Positions 21,796-31,107 of a stretch of DNA of 64,000 nucleotides are shown here, in pieces. Within the stretch, counting starts at the first letter, position 1. Every line of letters begins with the position of its first letter. This stretch comes from Serpentinimonas maccroryi. GTDB taxonomy: Bacteria; Pseudomonadota; Gammaproteobacteria; Burkholderiales; Burkholderiaceae_C. Below the pieces are notes generated by a model. The model saw nothing but the letters and a program-made list of their open reading frames with translations, did no database searches and had not been told where the DNA came from. The position numbers and the translations under genes are program-made. Location: assembly GCF_000828915.1 (NCBI RefSeq), contig NZ_AP014569.1, positions 1,116,001 to 1,180,000 of the forward strand, written 5' to 3'.

Positions 21796-23061
21796 TTGGT
21801 AGCCTGCCCCTTGCAAACCCACGCCGCCTCGGTTGAGGGCGCCGGCCACGCGCTGGTGCTGGGTGCCGGCTTGGCCGGCTCGGCCGCCGCCTACAGCCTA
21901 GCGCAGCGCGGCTGGCGTGTCGAGGTGCTCGACGCCGCCAGTGCCCCCGCTGCTGGCGCCTCGGGCCTGCCCGCAGGCCTGATCGCCCCCCACGTGTCGC
22001 CAGACGATGCGCTTCTGTCGCGCATCAGCCGCGCCGGGCTGCGCGCCACCTTGCAGCGCGTGGCGGCGCTGTTGCCCCAAGGGCAAGACTGGGCCCCCAG
22101 CGGCGCACTCGAGCACCGGGTGAAGCACAAACGCGCCCTGCCGCCGGCCACACCTGAAACTCCGCGCTGCGGCGACGACTGGAGCTTGGAGGCCAGCCCG
22201 GGACAAATCGAAGCCGCTGGGCTGGCCGACCTCGATGCACCGGCCAGTGCGCTCTGGCACCCGAGTGCGGCTTGGCTGCGCCCGGCGCAACTGGTGCGCG
22301 CGCAGCTGGCGCACGAGCGCATTGTGTGGCGCGGCGGCGCGGCCGTGGCTCGCCTGCAGCGCACTAGCACAGGCTGGGCGCTGCTCGACGCCCGCGGGCA
22401 CACGCTGGCGCAGGCCCCGCATGTGGTGCTGGCGGCGGGTTTTGCGGTGCGGGCGCTGCTGGAACACTTGCATACCGGCCCCGAGGCCACTGGTTGCACC
22501 CTGCCCCTGCAAGCCTTGCGCGGACAAGTCAGCTGGGGGCTGCTCAGCGACCTGCCGGCTGCCGCACGCGCTGCCCTGCCCCCGTGGCCGGTGCATGGTT
22601 ACGGCAGCTTTTTGCAGGGCATGAGCGGCCCCAACGACGCGCCAATGTGGATCGTGGGCTCGACCTTTGATCGCGGCAACACCACCGCAGCCGTGACCGC
22701 GGCCGACCACGCCGCCAATCAAGCGCGCCTGCAGCGCCTGCTGCCGCGCTTGGGCGCGCAGATGCCAAGCGCTTTTGCAACTGCCCAAGGCTGGGCGGCG
22801 GTGCGCTGCACCCTGCCCGACCGGCTGCCCGCCGTGGGGGCGCTGGATGGCACACGCTGGCCTGGCCTGCATGTGCTCACGGGTCTGGGCGCGCGCGGCC
22901 TGACGCTGTCGGTACTGGCCGGCGAGGTGCTGGCCGCGCAGCTGCACGGCGAACCGTGGCCGCTGCCCGCACGCCTAGCGCAGGCGCTGCTGGCGCAACG
23001 CTTCGTGCGCGGCGGCCAGCCAGAGCGCGGCGCGGCCCCTGCAACGCATCAATCGCCGTAA
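21796..23061 (+). CDS. MnmC-like FAD-dependent oxidoreductase (stand-alone C-terminal half)
   Basis: A DAO-fold FAD oxidoreductase of up to 421 residues that resembles the C-terminal half of MnmC, which converts cmnm5U34 to nm5U34 in the tRNA wobble position. It has the dinucleotide fold LVLGAGLAGSAAAYSLA, the ASGLPAGLIAPHVSPDD loop and VLTGLGARGLTLSVLAGE near the C-terminus. The N-terminal methyltransferase half of the enteric MnmC is absent. The frame opens with TTG at 21796, so the true start is uncertain; the Rossmann motif needs a start before about 21850. It ends 13 bases past the facing phaC stop. Confidence 0.8.
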   Translation: MVACPLQTHAASVEGAGHALVLGAGLAGSAAAYSLAQRGWRVEVLDAASAPAAGASGLPAGLIAPHVSPDDALLSRISRAGLRATLQRVAALLPQGQDWAPSGALEHRVKHKRALPPATPETPRCGDDWSLEASPGQIEAAGLADLDAPASALWHPSAAWLRPAQLVRAQLAHERIVWRGGAAVARLQRTSTGWALLDARGHTLAQAPHVVLAAGFAVRALLEHLHTGPEATGCTLPLQALRGQVSWGLLSDLPAAARAALPPWPVHGYGSFLQGMSGPNDAPMWIVGSTFDRGNTTAAVTAADHAANQARLQRLLPRLGAQMPSAFATAQGWAAVRCTLPDRLPAVGALDGTRWPGLHVLTGLGARGLTLSVLAGEVLAAQLHGEPWPLPARLAQALLAQRFVRGGQPERGAAPATHQSP

Positions 23062-24956
23062 CGCACCTGCACGTACTGCCCGGGCGCACTGCCCAGCGCC
23101 GGGTCGTGCACCGGGGCGCGCGCCGGGACGCGTTGGCCGCTACCTTGCGCCTTAAACCATTCATCCCAAGCCGGCCACCAGCTGCCTTCGTGGCGCGGGG
23201 CTTGCTCTAGCCACTCATCCGGGGTGCGCCAGGTCTGGTGCAAGGGGCTGCTCAGCAACTGGTAATGGCGTCGCGGCCGCCCCGGCTCCGAAACGATGCC
23301 CGCGTTGTGCCCACCGCTGGTCAGGGCAAAAGTGACCTCGGCCGACACCAGGCGGTGAATCTTATAGACCGAGCGCCACGGCGCCACGTGGTCTTTGAGG
23401 GTGCCCACGGCAAACACCGGCACCCGGATGTCGCGCAGCGAAATCGGTCGCCCCAAGTAGAGGTAGTGGCCCTCGGCGAGGTCGTTGTTCAAGTAACAGG
23501 AGCGCAGGTACTGGCTGTGCATCAGGGCCGGCAAGCGCGTCACGTCGGCGTTCCAGACCATGAGGTCGTTGGGCAGATCTTCTTGGCCCAGCAGCCAGCG
23601 CCGGGTTTTGCTGGACCAGACCAAGTCGCGCGCATGCAGAAACTGAAACGAAGCCGCCATCTGCTGACCGGTCAGGAAGCCTTTGCTGGCCATCATGTCT
23701 TCGAGCAGGCGCACTTGGGCTTCGTCGATCAGCACGCCCATCTCGCCCGGGTCGGTGAAATCGACTTCGGCCGCCAACAAGCTCAGCGAAGCCAGCGGTG
23801 ATGCGGCCGATTCGGGGTTTTGGCTCGACAGCACCGCGTCACCGCCACCGAGCGCGCCTGCAGCCATGGCGGCAAAGGTTCCCCCCAGACAATAACCCAC
23901 CAGATGCACTGGTGCTTGGCACTGCCCATGCACGTGGTCGAGCGCCGCCAGCACGCCCTCGCTCACGTAGTCGTCCATGCCAAGCAAGGCATCGCTGGCA
24001 TCCGGGTTGCGCCACGAAGCGATGTACACCGTGTGCCCTTGGCCCACCAGCCAGCGCACCATCGAGTTGTGCGGCGACAGGTCCAAGATGTAGTACTTCA
24101 TGATGCACGAGGGGATGATCAGCACCGGCTCGGCCTGCACCTCGGTCGTGCTGGGGCGGTACTGGATCAGCTCGATCAGGCCGTTGCGCAGCACCACCTC
24201 GCCGTCGGTCATGGCCAAGCCCTGGCCCGGCGCCAGATCCACCTGGGATGCATGACGGGGCTGCATGCCTTGGCTGCGGCGCAGGTCGTCGAGCGCAAGG
24301 TTGACGCCCTGCAACAAGGTCTGGCCACGGCTCTGCCACGCTGCCTGGAGCGCCTGCGGGTTGGTGGGCAAAAAGTTGCTGGGCGAGAGCAGATCAAACA
24401 ATTGGCTGCCGTAAAAACGCATCTGGTGGCGCGAGTGATCCTGCATCCCGCGCAGGTTGCAGGCATCGAGCCACCACTGCTCGCCCAGTTTGTTGGCGCT
24501 GGCCAAGGGCCGCCAAGGCCAGCTTTGCCACTCGGGAGCGGCGTAGCGGCTGTCTTCTTCGATCTGTTCGCTCAGGCTGTCGGGTGTGGCCGCCGCTTGG
24601 GCCTCGGGCGTCGTCGCCGCTGGGGTCTCTGGCGTCGCCGCTGGGGTGGCGGCGTTCAAGTGTGGCATCAGCGCCTGCACCGCGTCCTGCGACCAGCGCA
24701 TGCCCGACTCGAGCGCACGGCGCGCCAACCGCGCCTGCGAACCCGGCGAAGAGGCCAAGTGCAGCGCCCAGTCGGTCCAAGAGAGCGTGAGCGAGATGGG
24801 CGAAATGCCCGAAGACCAACGCGCCATCTGCGCCATCATGTGGCTGTCGATGTCGTAGGCGCTGCGGCTGGCGGGCGAGACCGAGCGGCTTTTGCGGCGC
24901 TCCAAGGTGCTGGCAGGTTGTAGGGCGGCGTTTTCTTTGCGGTCTGTGGTGTTCAT
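23049..24956 (-). CDS. phaC: Poly(3-hydroxyalkanoate) synthase, class I type
   Basis: Polymerises hydroxyacyl-CoA into PHA granules. The 635-residue product has the lipase-like box GYCLGGT with catalytic Cys356, an Asp in VGTLKDHVAPW and His in SGGHNAGIV. The N-terminal domain contains an Ala/Thr/Pro-rich linker (repeats of AATPETPAAT and similar) at about residues 105-125, not usual in this enzyme. ATG 24956 gives MNTTDRKENAAL; upstream sequence is AT-rich with no clear Shine-Dalgarno. phaA, phaB and phaP are not adjacent, though a thiolase is at 52310. Confidence 0.92.
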   Translation of the reverse strand: MNTTDRKENAALQPASTLERRKSRSVSPASRSAYDIDSHMMAQMARWSSGISPISLTLSWTDWALHLASSPGSQARLARRALESGMRWSQDAVQALMPHLNAATPAATPETPAATTPEAQAAATPDSLSEQIEEDSRYAAPEWQSWPWRPLASANKLGEQWWLDACNLRGMQDHSRHQMRFYGSQLFDLLSPSNFLPTNPQALQAAWQSRGQTLLQGVNLALDDLRRSQGMQPRHASQVDLAPGQGLAMTDGEVVLRNGLIELIQYRPSTTEVQAEPVLIIPSCIMKYYILDLSPHNSMVRWLVGQGHTVYIASWRNPDASDALLGMDDYVSEGVLAALDHVHGQCQAPVHLVGYCLGGTFAAMAAGALGGGDAVLSSQNPESAASPLASLSLLAAEVDFTDPGEMGVLIDEAQVRLLEDMMASKGFLTGQQMAASFQFLHARDLVWSSKTRRWLLGQEDLPNDLMVWNADVTRLPALMHSQYLRSCYLNNDLAEGHYLYLGRPISLRDIRVPVFAVGTLKDHVAPWRSVYKIHRLVSAEVTFALTSGGHNAGIVSEPGRPRRHYQLLSSPLHQTWRTPDEWLEQAPRHEGSWWPAWDEWFKAQGSGQRVPARAPVHDPALGSAPGQYVQVRYGD

Positions 24957-25156
24957 GGTTGTTAAGTTAAGGCAAAAAAATGACTGCGCCGTGACCAACT
25001 TTTATGGCGCCAAGCACAGAGGGTAGGGAAGCAAGTCCAGCTTTATTCTTTTTTGCTATGCTTCAATAAATAAACAGTAGTTTGCAAATATTAAGCAGAG
25101 TCCTACAGTCGGGCTCTTTCGGGACCACCTCGACTCTACCGCTTTTAGCCACCCGC

Positions 25157-27043
25157 ATGTACGCCCACACCGATTTTGACCGCCAGTTCATCCGCCAGCG
25201 TGCGGCCCAGTTCCGCGACCAGTGGCAGCGCCACCGCGACGGCGCCTTGTCCGACGAAGCCTTTAGGCCGCTGCGGCTGCAAAACGGCTGGTACATCCAG
25301 CGCCACGCCCCCATGCTGCGCGTCGCCGTGCCCTACGGCGAGCTGTCCAGCACGCAGGTGCGGGCGCTGGCGCAGATCGCACGCGTCTATGACCAACCCG
25401 GCGCTGCCGTGTTCCAAGGCGCGGTGGCGGCGCAAAACCGGCTCGGTGCGGTGCAGCTGCGCGACGGCCGCGCCATCGCCAGCCGCCTGCCCACCGGCTA
25501 CGGCCACTTCACCACGCGCCAAAACGTGCAGTTCAACTGGATCGCGCTCGAGCACGCACCCGAGGTCATGGAGCTGCTGGCCAGCGTGGACATGCACGGC
25601 ATCCAGACCAGCGGCAACTGCATCCGCAACATCAGCACCGACGCGCTGGCCGGCATTGCCCCCGACGAAGTGGCCGATCCGCGCCCCTTCGCCGAAATTT
25701 TGCGCCAGTGGAGCACGCTGCACCCCGAGTTCGCTTTTCTGCCGCGCAAGTTCAAGGTGGCCATCGTCGGCGCGCGCGAAGACCGGGCCGCGCTGCACTG
25801 GCACGACGTCGGGCTGCAACTATGGCGCAACGCGGCCGGCGAGCTGGGCTTCAAGGTGTTGGTGGGCGGCGGCATGGGGCGCACACCGGTGATCGCCAGC
25901 ACGATCTGCGACTTTTTGCCCTGGGACCAGCTGCTCAACTACATGGAAGCGCTGGTGCGCATCTACAACGCTTGGGGCCGGCGCGATAATATGTACAAAT
26001 CGCGCATCAAAATTTTGGTGCGCGCCCAAGGCCAGCGCTTTTTTGACGAAGTCCAGGCCGAGTACGACCGCATCGTGGCGCAAGACGGCGCCCCGCACAC
26101 CATCAGCGCGGCTGAGCTGCAGCGCGTCAGCGCCGGTTTTGCCCCCCCTGCGCGCCCAAGCAGCCGCCCCTGCACCGACGAGCGCATGGCGCGCCTGCTG
26201 CGCCTGAGCACCGAAGACGACCTCGAATTCGAGCGCTGGCTGCAGCGCAACGTGCACGCGCACCAAAACCCCGAGCTGCGCGCCGTCACACTCGCCTTCA
26301 AGCGCCTGGGCCAAGCCCCGGGCGATGCCAGCGCCAGCCAGCTCGAGGCCGTGGCCGAGCTGGCCGAACGCTTCAGCGCCGGCGAGGTGCGCGTCACGCA
26401 CCAGCAAAACCTGCTGCTGCCCTGGGTGCGCTGCGACGAGCTGACCGAGCTCTGGCGTGCGGCGCGGCGCCTGGGGCTGGCGCAGCCCCATATCGGGCTG
26501 CTCACCGACCTCATCGCCTGCCCCGGCGGCGACTTCTGCGACCTGGCCAACGCGCGCTCGCTGACCATCGCCGAGGCCCTGCTGCAGCGCTACCAAGACC
26601 TCGACGAGCTGCACGACCTTGGGCCCATCGACCTGCACCTGAGCGGCTGCATCAACTCCTGCGGCCACCACCACAGCGGCCACATCGGCATCTTGGGTGT
26701 GGATAAAGACGGCCAGGAGTGGTACCAGATCAGCCTGGGCGGATCGGATGGCAGCACGCTCAGCGGCGCGCCCACGCCCGGCAAGGTGCTGGGGCCGTCT
26801 TTCACCTCCAGCGAGGTCTGCGACGCGATCGAGGCCATTCTGGAGGCCTACCAAGAGCTGCGCGCACCGGGCGAGCGCTTCGTGCACACCCTGCAGCGCC
26901 TAGGGCACGAGCCCTTCAAGGCCGCCGCCAACGCGGTGCGCGTGGCCACTGCGCGGTGGCAGGAGCACGCGGCCGCACACGCCCAAGCCGCCCACCCGAA
27001 CCCGGACAGCCCCGCTTTGCGCCGCACCGCCGTGGCGCTTTGA
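25157..27043 (+). CDS. cysI: Sulfite reductase hemoprotein (nitrite/sulfite reductase family)
   Basis: Siroheme and [4Fe-4S] enzyme that reduces sulfite to sulfide; the cluster context argues for sulfite rather than nitrite. The 628-residue protein has two ferredoxin-like half-domains and the cluster/siroheme motifs ACPGGDFCDLA (CX5C) and LSGCINSCGHH (CX3C). The substrate arginines lie in GYGHFTTRQNVQFNW. ATG 25157 gives MYAHTDFDRQFIRQ; the frame is open back to 25082. It is the first gene of the sulfate assimilation operon. No flavoprotein subunit (cysJ) is present, so electrons probably come from another carrier. Confidence 0.93.
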   Translation: MYAHTDFDRQFIRQRAAQFRDQWQRHRDGALSDEAFRPLRLQNGWYIQRHAPMLRVAVPYGELSSTQVRALAQIARVYDQPGAAVFQGAVAAQNRLGAVQLRDGRAIASRLPTGYGHFTTRQNVQFNWIALEHAPEVMELLASVDMHGIQTSGNCIRNISTDALAGIAPDEVADPRPFAEILRQWSTLHPEFAFLPRKFKVAIVGAREDRAALHWHDVGLQLWRNAAGELGFKVLVGGGMGRTPVIASTICDFLPWDQLLNYMEALVRIYNAWGRRDNMYKSRIKILVRAQGQRFFDEVQAEYDRIVAQDGAPHTISAAELQRVSAGFAPPARPSSRPCTDERMARLLRLSTEDDLEFERWLQRNVHAHQNPELRAVTLAFKRLGQAPGDASASQLEAVAELAERFSAGEVRVTHQQNLLLPWVRCDELTELWRAARRLGLAQPHIGLLTDLIACPGGDFCDLANARSLTIAEALLQRYQDLDELHDLGPIDLHLSGCINSCGHHHSGHIGILGVDKDGQEWYQISLGGSDGSTLSGAPTPGKVLGPSFTSSEVCDAIEAILEAYQELRAPGERFVHTLQRLGHEPFKAAANAVRVATARWQEHAAAHAQAAHPNPDSPALRRTAVAL

Positions 27044-27087
27044 GCGGATTAGGCGCACTCAGCACCCCCGACTTCAATCTATTGCCC

Positions 27088-27540
27088 ATGAAACTCCTCA
27101 CGCCAACCGAGGCCGCCGCGGCCGCGCCCAGCCCCGCCGGCAGCGTGCTCACGCTGGCCCCCGATTTCGAGCTGTGGGCCGCGCACCTTGCGCAAACGCT
27201 CGACCTAAGCGCCGTGCAGCGCATCGACCTACAGTTCCCCAAATTCACCGACGGCCGCGCCTACAGCCAGGCGGTGCTGCTGCGCCGGCGCTGCGGCTAC
27301 TGCGGCCTGCTGCGCGCCACCGGCGAGGTGCTGATCGACCAGTTGCTGCAATTGCAGCGCTGCGGCTTCGACGAAGCCCTGCTGCGCGCCGACCAAGACC
27401 CGGCGCACGGGCAGCGCCTGCTGCAACAGTTTGGCAGCTTTTACCAGGGCGACGCGCTGCAACCGCGGCCGCACTTTGCCCGCGCTGCCGTCACCGCCTA
27501 CGCTGCAACCACCGCCACCACCACCGGAGCCCCCGCATGA
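27088..27540 (+). CDS. DUF934 protein of the sulfate assimilation cluster
   Basis: A 150-residue protein with LQFPKFTDGRAYSQAVLLRR, GYCGLLRATGEVLIDQL and QLQRCGFDEALLR, matching the DUF934 family that sits between cysI and cysH in many proteobacteria. Biochemical role unknown; the constant position suggests a helper or electron-transfer partner of CysI. It starts 44 bases after cysI, and its TGA overlaps the cysH start (ATGA), so translation is coupled. Confidence 0.88.
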   Translation: MKLLTPTEAAAAAPSPAGSVLTLAPDFELWAAHLAQTLDLSAVQRIDLQFPKFTDGRAYSQAVLLRRRCGYCGLLRATGEVLIDQLLQLQRCGFDEALLRADQDPAHGQRLLQQFGSFYQGDALQPRPHFARAAVTAYAATTATTTGAPA

Positions 27541-28328
27541 TGAACGCCCAGCAGGTGCAGCCGCACTTTGCCCGCGCTGCCCTGCAGCAGGCCCAGCCGA
27601 GCGCCGATTACCAGGCCAAGCTGGCGCGCAGCCGCGCCCTGCTGCAACAAGCGGCCAGCGAGCACCAGCCGCTGGTGCAGGCCTCCAGCCTTGGGGCCGA
27701 AGACGTGGTCATCCGGCACCTGATCGACACCCTGAGTCTACCGATCCCGCTGTTTGTGCTCGACACCGGTGCCCTGCACCCCGAGACGCTGGCGCTGCTG
27801 GCGCGCACCGAGGCGCGGGCGGCACAGCCGGATGCACAACCGGTGCGCGTCTATAAACCGCAGCCCGGCGTGGCCGAAGCCTTCGTGGCGCGCGAGGGCC
27901 CGGATGCCATGCGCCGCAGCGTGGCCCTGCGCCAAGCCTGCTGCGCCATCCGCAAAGTCGAGCCGCTGCGCCGGGCGCTGCACGGCCAGCGCGCTTGGAT
28001 CACCGGTTTGCGGCGCGAACAATCGGCCCAGCGCGCCGAGGTGCCCGCGATCGACCGCAGCGACCTCGACCCCGCACGCGCCGACCGGCCCAGCGCGGGG
28101 CTGATCCAGATCAACCCGCTGGCCGACTGGAGCTGGGGCGAGGTCTGGCACCACATCGCCCTGCACGGGCTGGACTACAACCCGCTGCACGACCGCTTCT
28201 ACCCCAGCATCGGCTGCGCGCCCTGCACCCGCGCCGTGAGCGTGGGCGAAGATTTGCGCGCCGGGCGCTGGTGGTGGGAACAAGACAGCGCCAAAGAATG
28301 CGGCCTGCACCAAAGGAGCCACCCATGA
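27537..28328 (+). CDS. cysH: Adenylyl-sulfate (APS) reductase
   Basis: Reduces activated sulfate to sulfite with thioredoxin. The 263-residue protein has the PP-loop SSLGAEDVVIRHLI, the cluster cysteine pair in ACCAIRKVEPLRRAL, ITGLRREQS and the second pair in IGCAPCTRAVS. The CC and CXXC pairs bind a [4Fe-4S] cluster, marking the APS-using type rather than the cluster-free PAPS type; the absence of cysC agrees. The C-terminal ECGLH carries the catalytic Cys. Both start and stop overlap neighbours by four bases. Confidence 0.93.
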   Translation: MMNAQQVQPHFARAALQQAQPSADYQAKLARSRALLQQAASEHQPLVQASSLGAEDVVIRHLIDTLSLPIPLFVLDTGALHPETLALLARTEARAAQPDAQPVRVYKPQPGVAEAFVAREGPDAMRRSVALRQACCAIRKVEPLRRALHGQRAWITGLRREQSAQRAEVPAIDRSDLDPARADRPSAGLIQINPLADWSWGEVWHHIALHGLDYNPLHDRFYPSIGCAPCTRAVSVGEDLRAGRWWWEQDSAKECGLHQRSHP

Positions 28329-29272
28329 ACGCACGCATCCCCCTTCCCCAGCCTGGCCCCAGCGCCGCGCCCCAGCTCGACAACAGCCAGCTCGACGCGC
28401 TCGAGGAAGAAACCATCTTCATCCTGCGCGAAGTCGCCGCCGTGTTTGAGCGCCCGGCACTGCTGTTCTCGGGCGGCAAAGACTCGCTGGTGCTGCTGCG
28501 CTGCGCCGAAAAAGCCTTTGGCCGCGGCCGCCTGCCCTACCCGCTGCTGATGATCGACACCGGCCACAACTTCCCCGAGGTGCTGGCCTTCCGAGACCAG
28601 CGCGCGCGCGAACTGGGGGCCGAGCTGATCGTGCGCCGGGTTGAAGATTCGATGGCGCGCGGCAGCGTGCGCTTGGCGCACCCGGGCCAGAGCCGCAACG
28701 CGCACCAGTCGGTCACGCTGCTGGAAGCGATCGACGAATTTCGCTTCGACGCCCTAATCGGCGGCGCCCGGCGCGACGAAGAAAAAGCGCGCGCCAAAGA
28801 GCGCCTCTTCAGCCACCGCGACGCCTTTGGCCAGTGGCAGCCCAAGGCGCAGCGCCCTGAGCTTTGGCAGCTCTACAACACCCGGCTGCAACCGGGCGAG
28901 CACTTCCGCGTGTTCCCGATCAGCAACTGGACCGAGATCGACGTCTGGCAATACATCGAGCGCGAGCGCATCGCCCTGCCCAGCCTGTACTACGCGCACC
29001 TGCGCCCGGTGGTGCAACGGCGCGGCCTGCTGGTGCCGGTGACCGAGCTCACCCCGCCCAAGCCCGGCGAGACCGTCGAACATTTGAGCGTGCGCTTTCG
29101 CACCGTGGGCGACATCACCTGCACCTGCCCGGTGGCCAGCAGCGCCAGCACGGCCGGGCAGATCGTCGCCGAAACCCTCAACGCCCAGTTGAGCGAACGC
29201 GGCGCCACGCGCATGGACGACCAGACCAGCGAAGCCTCGATGGAAAAACGCAAACTCGAAGGGTATTTTTAA
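28325..29272 (+). CDS. cysD: Sulfate adenylyltransferase subunit 2
   Basis: The small, catalytic subunit of ATP sulfurylase, which makes APS from sulfate and ATP with the CysN GTPase. The 315-residue protein has the PP-loop SGGKDSLVLLRCAEKAF and the conserved blocks MIDTGHNFPEVLAFRD, GGARRDEEKARAKER, FPISNWTEIDVWQYI and RFRTVGDITCTCPV. It is translationally coupled to cysH (ATGA overlap) and followed by cysN after one base. The C-terminus MEKRKLEGYF is typical. Confidence 0.96.
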   Translation: MNARIPLPQPGPSAAPQLDNSQLDALEEETIFILREVAAVFERPALLFSGGKDSLVLLRCAEKAFGRGRLPYPLLMIDTGHNFPEVLAFRDQRARELGAELIVRRVEDSMARGSVRLAHPGQSRNAHQSVTLLEAIDEFRFDALIGGARRDEEKARAKERLFSHRDAFGQWQPKAQRPELWQLYNTRLQPGEHFRVFPISNWTEIDVWQYIERERIALPSLYYAHLRPVVQRRGLLVPVTELTPPKPGETVEHLSVRFRTVGDITCTCPVASSASTAGQIVAETLNAQLSERGATRMDDQTSEASMEKRKLEGYF

Positions 29273-29273
29273 T

Positions 29274-30671
29274 ATGGACGCGTTGCGCTTCATCACCTGC
29301 GGCTCGGTTGACGACGGCAAGAGCACGCTCATCGGCCGCCTGCTGCTCGACAGCAAAGCGGTGCTGCAAGACCACTTGGCCGGCATCGCGCACAGCAGCC
29401 CCAGCCACGCGCACGATGAGGCCGATGCGGGCGCACAGCTCGACCTCGCGCGCCTGACCGACGGCCTGATGGCCGAGCGCGAGCAAGGCATCACCATCGA
29501 CGTCGCCTACCGCTACTTCAGCAGCGAGCGGCGCAAGTTCATCATCGGCGACGCCCCCGGGCACGAGCAATACACGCGCAACATGGTCACCGCCGCCTCC
29601 AGCGCCGACGCCGCTGTGCTGCTGGTCGATGCCACCAAACTCGACTGGCAGCGCCCCGACTTGGTGCTGCTTGCGCAAACGCGCCGCCACGCCCTGTTGT
29701 GCCACCTGCTGCGCGTGCCCAGCTTGGTGTTTGCCGTCAACAAGCTCGACGCCGTGGCCGATGCCGCGCTGGCCTTTGCCCACATCCGCGCTGCTTTGCT
29801 GCGCTTTGCCGAGCAAGCCGGGCTGGCGGCGCAGGCCGTGCTGCCGATCTCCGCGCTCAAGGGCTGGAGCGTGGTCGATCGCGGCCACGGCCACGACGGC
29901 TGGTGCGGCTACCACGGCCCGACGCTGCTCGAGGTGCTCGAGCAACTGCCCAACACCGCCCCCGCGCCCGAGGCCGCACTGGCGTTCCCGGTGCAATGGG
30001 TGGAAAAACCCGGCGCCACCGATGTGGATGCGGTCGAGCTGCCTGCGGCTGGGGCGGCCCCGGCGCACGGGCGGCGCGTCTTATGGGGCCGGGTTGCGGC
30101 CGGGCGCGTTCAAGCCGGCGACGAGGTGCAAGTATTCCCCAGCGGCCAGCGCGCGCGCGTGGTGCAGGTGCTGAACCGCTGCCGCCAGCCCCAAGCCGTG
30201 GCGGCCGGGCACAGCGCCGGCGTGCTGCTCGAGCGCGAACTCGACGTCTCGCGCGGCGACTGGTTGCTGGCCAGCCCCGTCACCGCCAGCCCCGTCACCG
30301 CCAGCCCCGGCGCTGACGCCACCAGCGCTACAGCCGAAGCCCCAGCCAGCCCCTACCCAGCGCGCCACAGTCTAAGCGCCACCCTGGCCTGGCTCGATGA
30401 CGAACCCCTGCAACCCGGGCGCCTGTACTGGGCGCTGCACCAGCACCGCTGGGTCAAGGCCAAGGTCACGCGGGTGCTGCACCGACTCGACATCCACACG
30501 CTGGAGCAACAAAGCGCCGATCGGCTCGAGGCCAACGGCATCGGCCGTGTCGAGTTGCAACTGCAAGCGCCGCTGCCGGCGCATGCCTACGCCCAGTCGC
30601 GCGCGCTCGGGGCCTTGATTTTGGTGGACAGCGCCAGCCACCGCACCGCCGCCGCCGTGCTACTGGATTGA
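29274..30671 (+). CDS. cysN: Sulfate adenylyltransferase subunit 1 (GTPase)
   Basis: Regulatory GTPase subunit that drives APS synthesis by CysD. The 465-residue protein has an EF-Tu-like G domain with P-loop GSVDDGKS, switch region AEREQGITIDVAYRYF, DAPGHEQYTRNM and NKLD, then two beta-barrel domains. No APS kinase domain is fused. A tandem 15-base repeat near 30271-30315 inserts an Ala/Ser/Pro/Thr-rich stretch (ASPVTASPVTASPGAD) between the barrels, which looks like a recent expansion. It ends the tightly packed cysI-cysN run. Confidence 0.95.
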   Translation: MDALRFITCGSVDDGKSTLIGRLLLDSKAVLQDHLAGIAHSSPSHAHDEADAGAQLDLARLTDGLMAEREQGITIDVAYRYFSSERRKFIIGDAPGHEQYTRNMVTAASSADAAVLLVDATKLDWQRPDLVLLAQTRRHALLCHLLRVPSLVFAVNKLDAVADAALAFAHIRAALLRFAEQAGLAAQAVLPISALKGWSVVDRGHGHDGWCGYHGPTLLEVLEQLPNTAPAPEAALAFPVQWVEKPGATDVDAVELPAAGAAPAHGRRVLWGRVAAGRVQAGDEVQVFPSGQRARVVQVLNRCRQPQAVAAGHSAGVLLERELDVSRGDWLLASPVTASPVTASPGADATSATAEAPASPYPARHSLSATLAWLDDEPLQPGRLYWALHQHRWVKAKVTRVLHRLDIHTLEQQSADRLEANGIGRVELQLQAPLPAHAYAQSRALGALILVDSASHRTAAAVLLD

Positions 30672-30768
30672 CCACCCCCCTAACAGGCGAACCCCGAAGC
30701 CCTAAAATCCGAACTTTCGCCCTTCCCCGTCCTTTAGCCCGCGCCCCGAGCCACCGAGTCACCGAGCC

Positions 30769-31098
30769 ATGACCCACGTAGTTACCGAAGCCTGCATTGC
30801 CTGCAAATACACCGACTGCGTCGATGTCTGCCCCGTGGATTGCTTCCGCGAAGGCCCCAACTTCCTCACCATCGACCCCGACGAGTGCATCGACTGCGCC
30901 GTCTGCATCCCCGAGTGCCCGGTGAGCGCCATCTACCCCGAGGAAGACGTGCCCAACGACCAGCAGCATATGATCGCCCTCAATGCCGAACTGGCGCGCC
31001 TGCCAGGCTGGAAAAGCATCACCAAGCGCAAGTCACCGCTGCCCGACGCCGATGACCACAAAGACATGACCGGCAAGCTGCCTCTGCTCAAACGCTGA
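30769..31098 (+). CDS. fdxA: 7Fe ferredoxin FdxA
   Basis: A 109-residue ferredoxin with one [3Fe-4S] and one [4Fe-4S] cluster, an electron carrier in the cytoplasm. The N-terminal cysteines are in [19 protein letters not shown] and the second set in [13 protein letters not shown]. The C-terminal extension [15 protein letters not shown] is typical of proteobacterial FdxA. It lies 97 bases after cysN and nine bases before a ferredoxin reductase, suggesting a functional pair that may supply CysI. Confidence 0.95.
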   Translation: MTHVVTEACIACKYTDCVDVCPVDCFREGPNFLTIDPDECIDCAVCIPECPVSAIYPEEDVPNDQQHMIALNAELARLPGWKSITKRKSPLPDADDHKDMTGKLPLLKR

Positions 31099-31107
31099 CA
31101 ACTCCCC

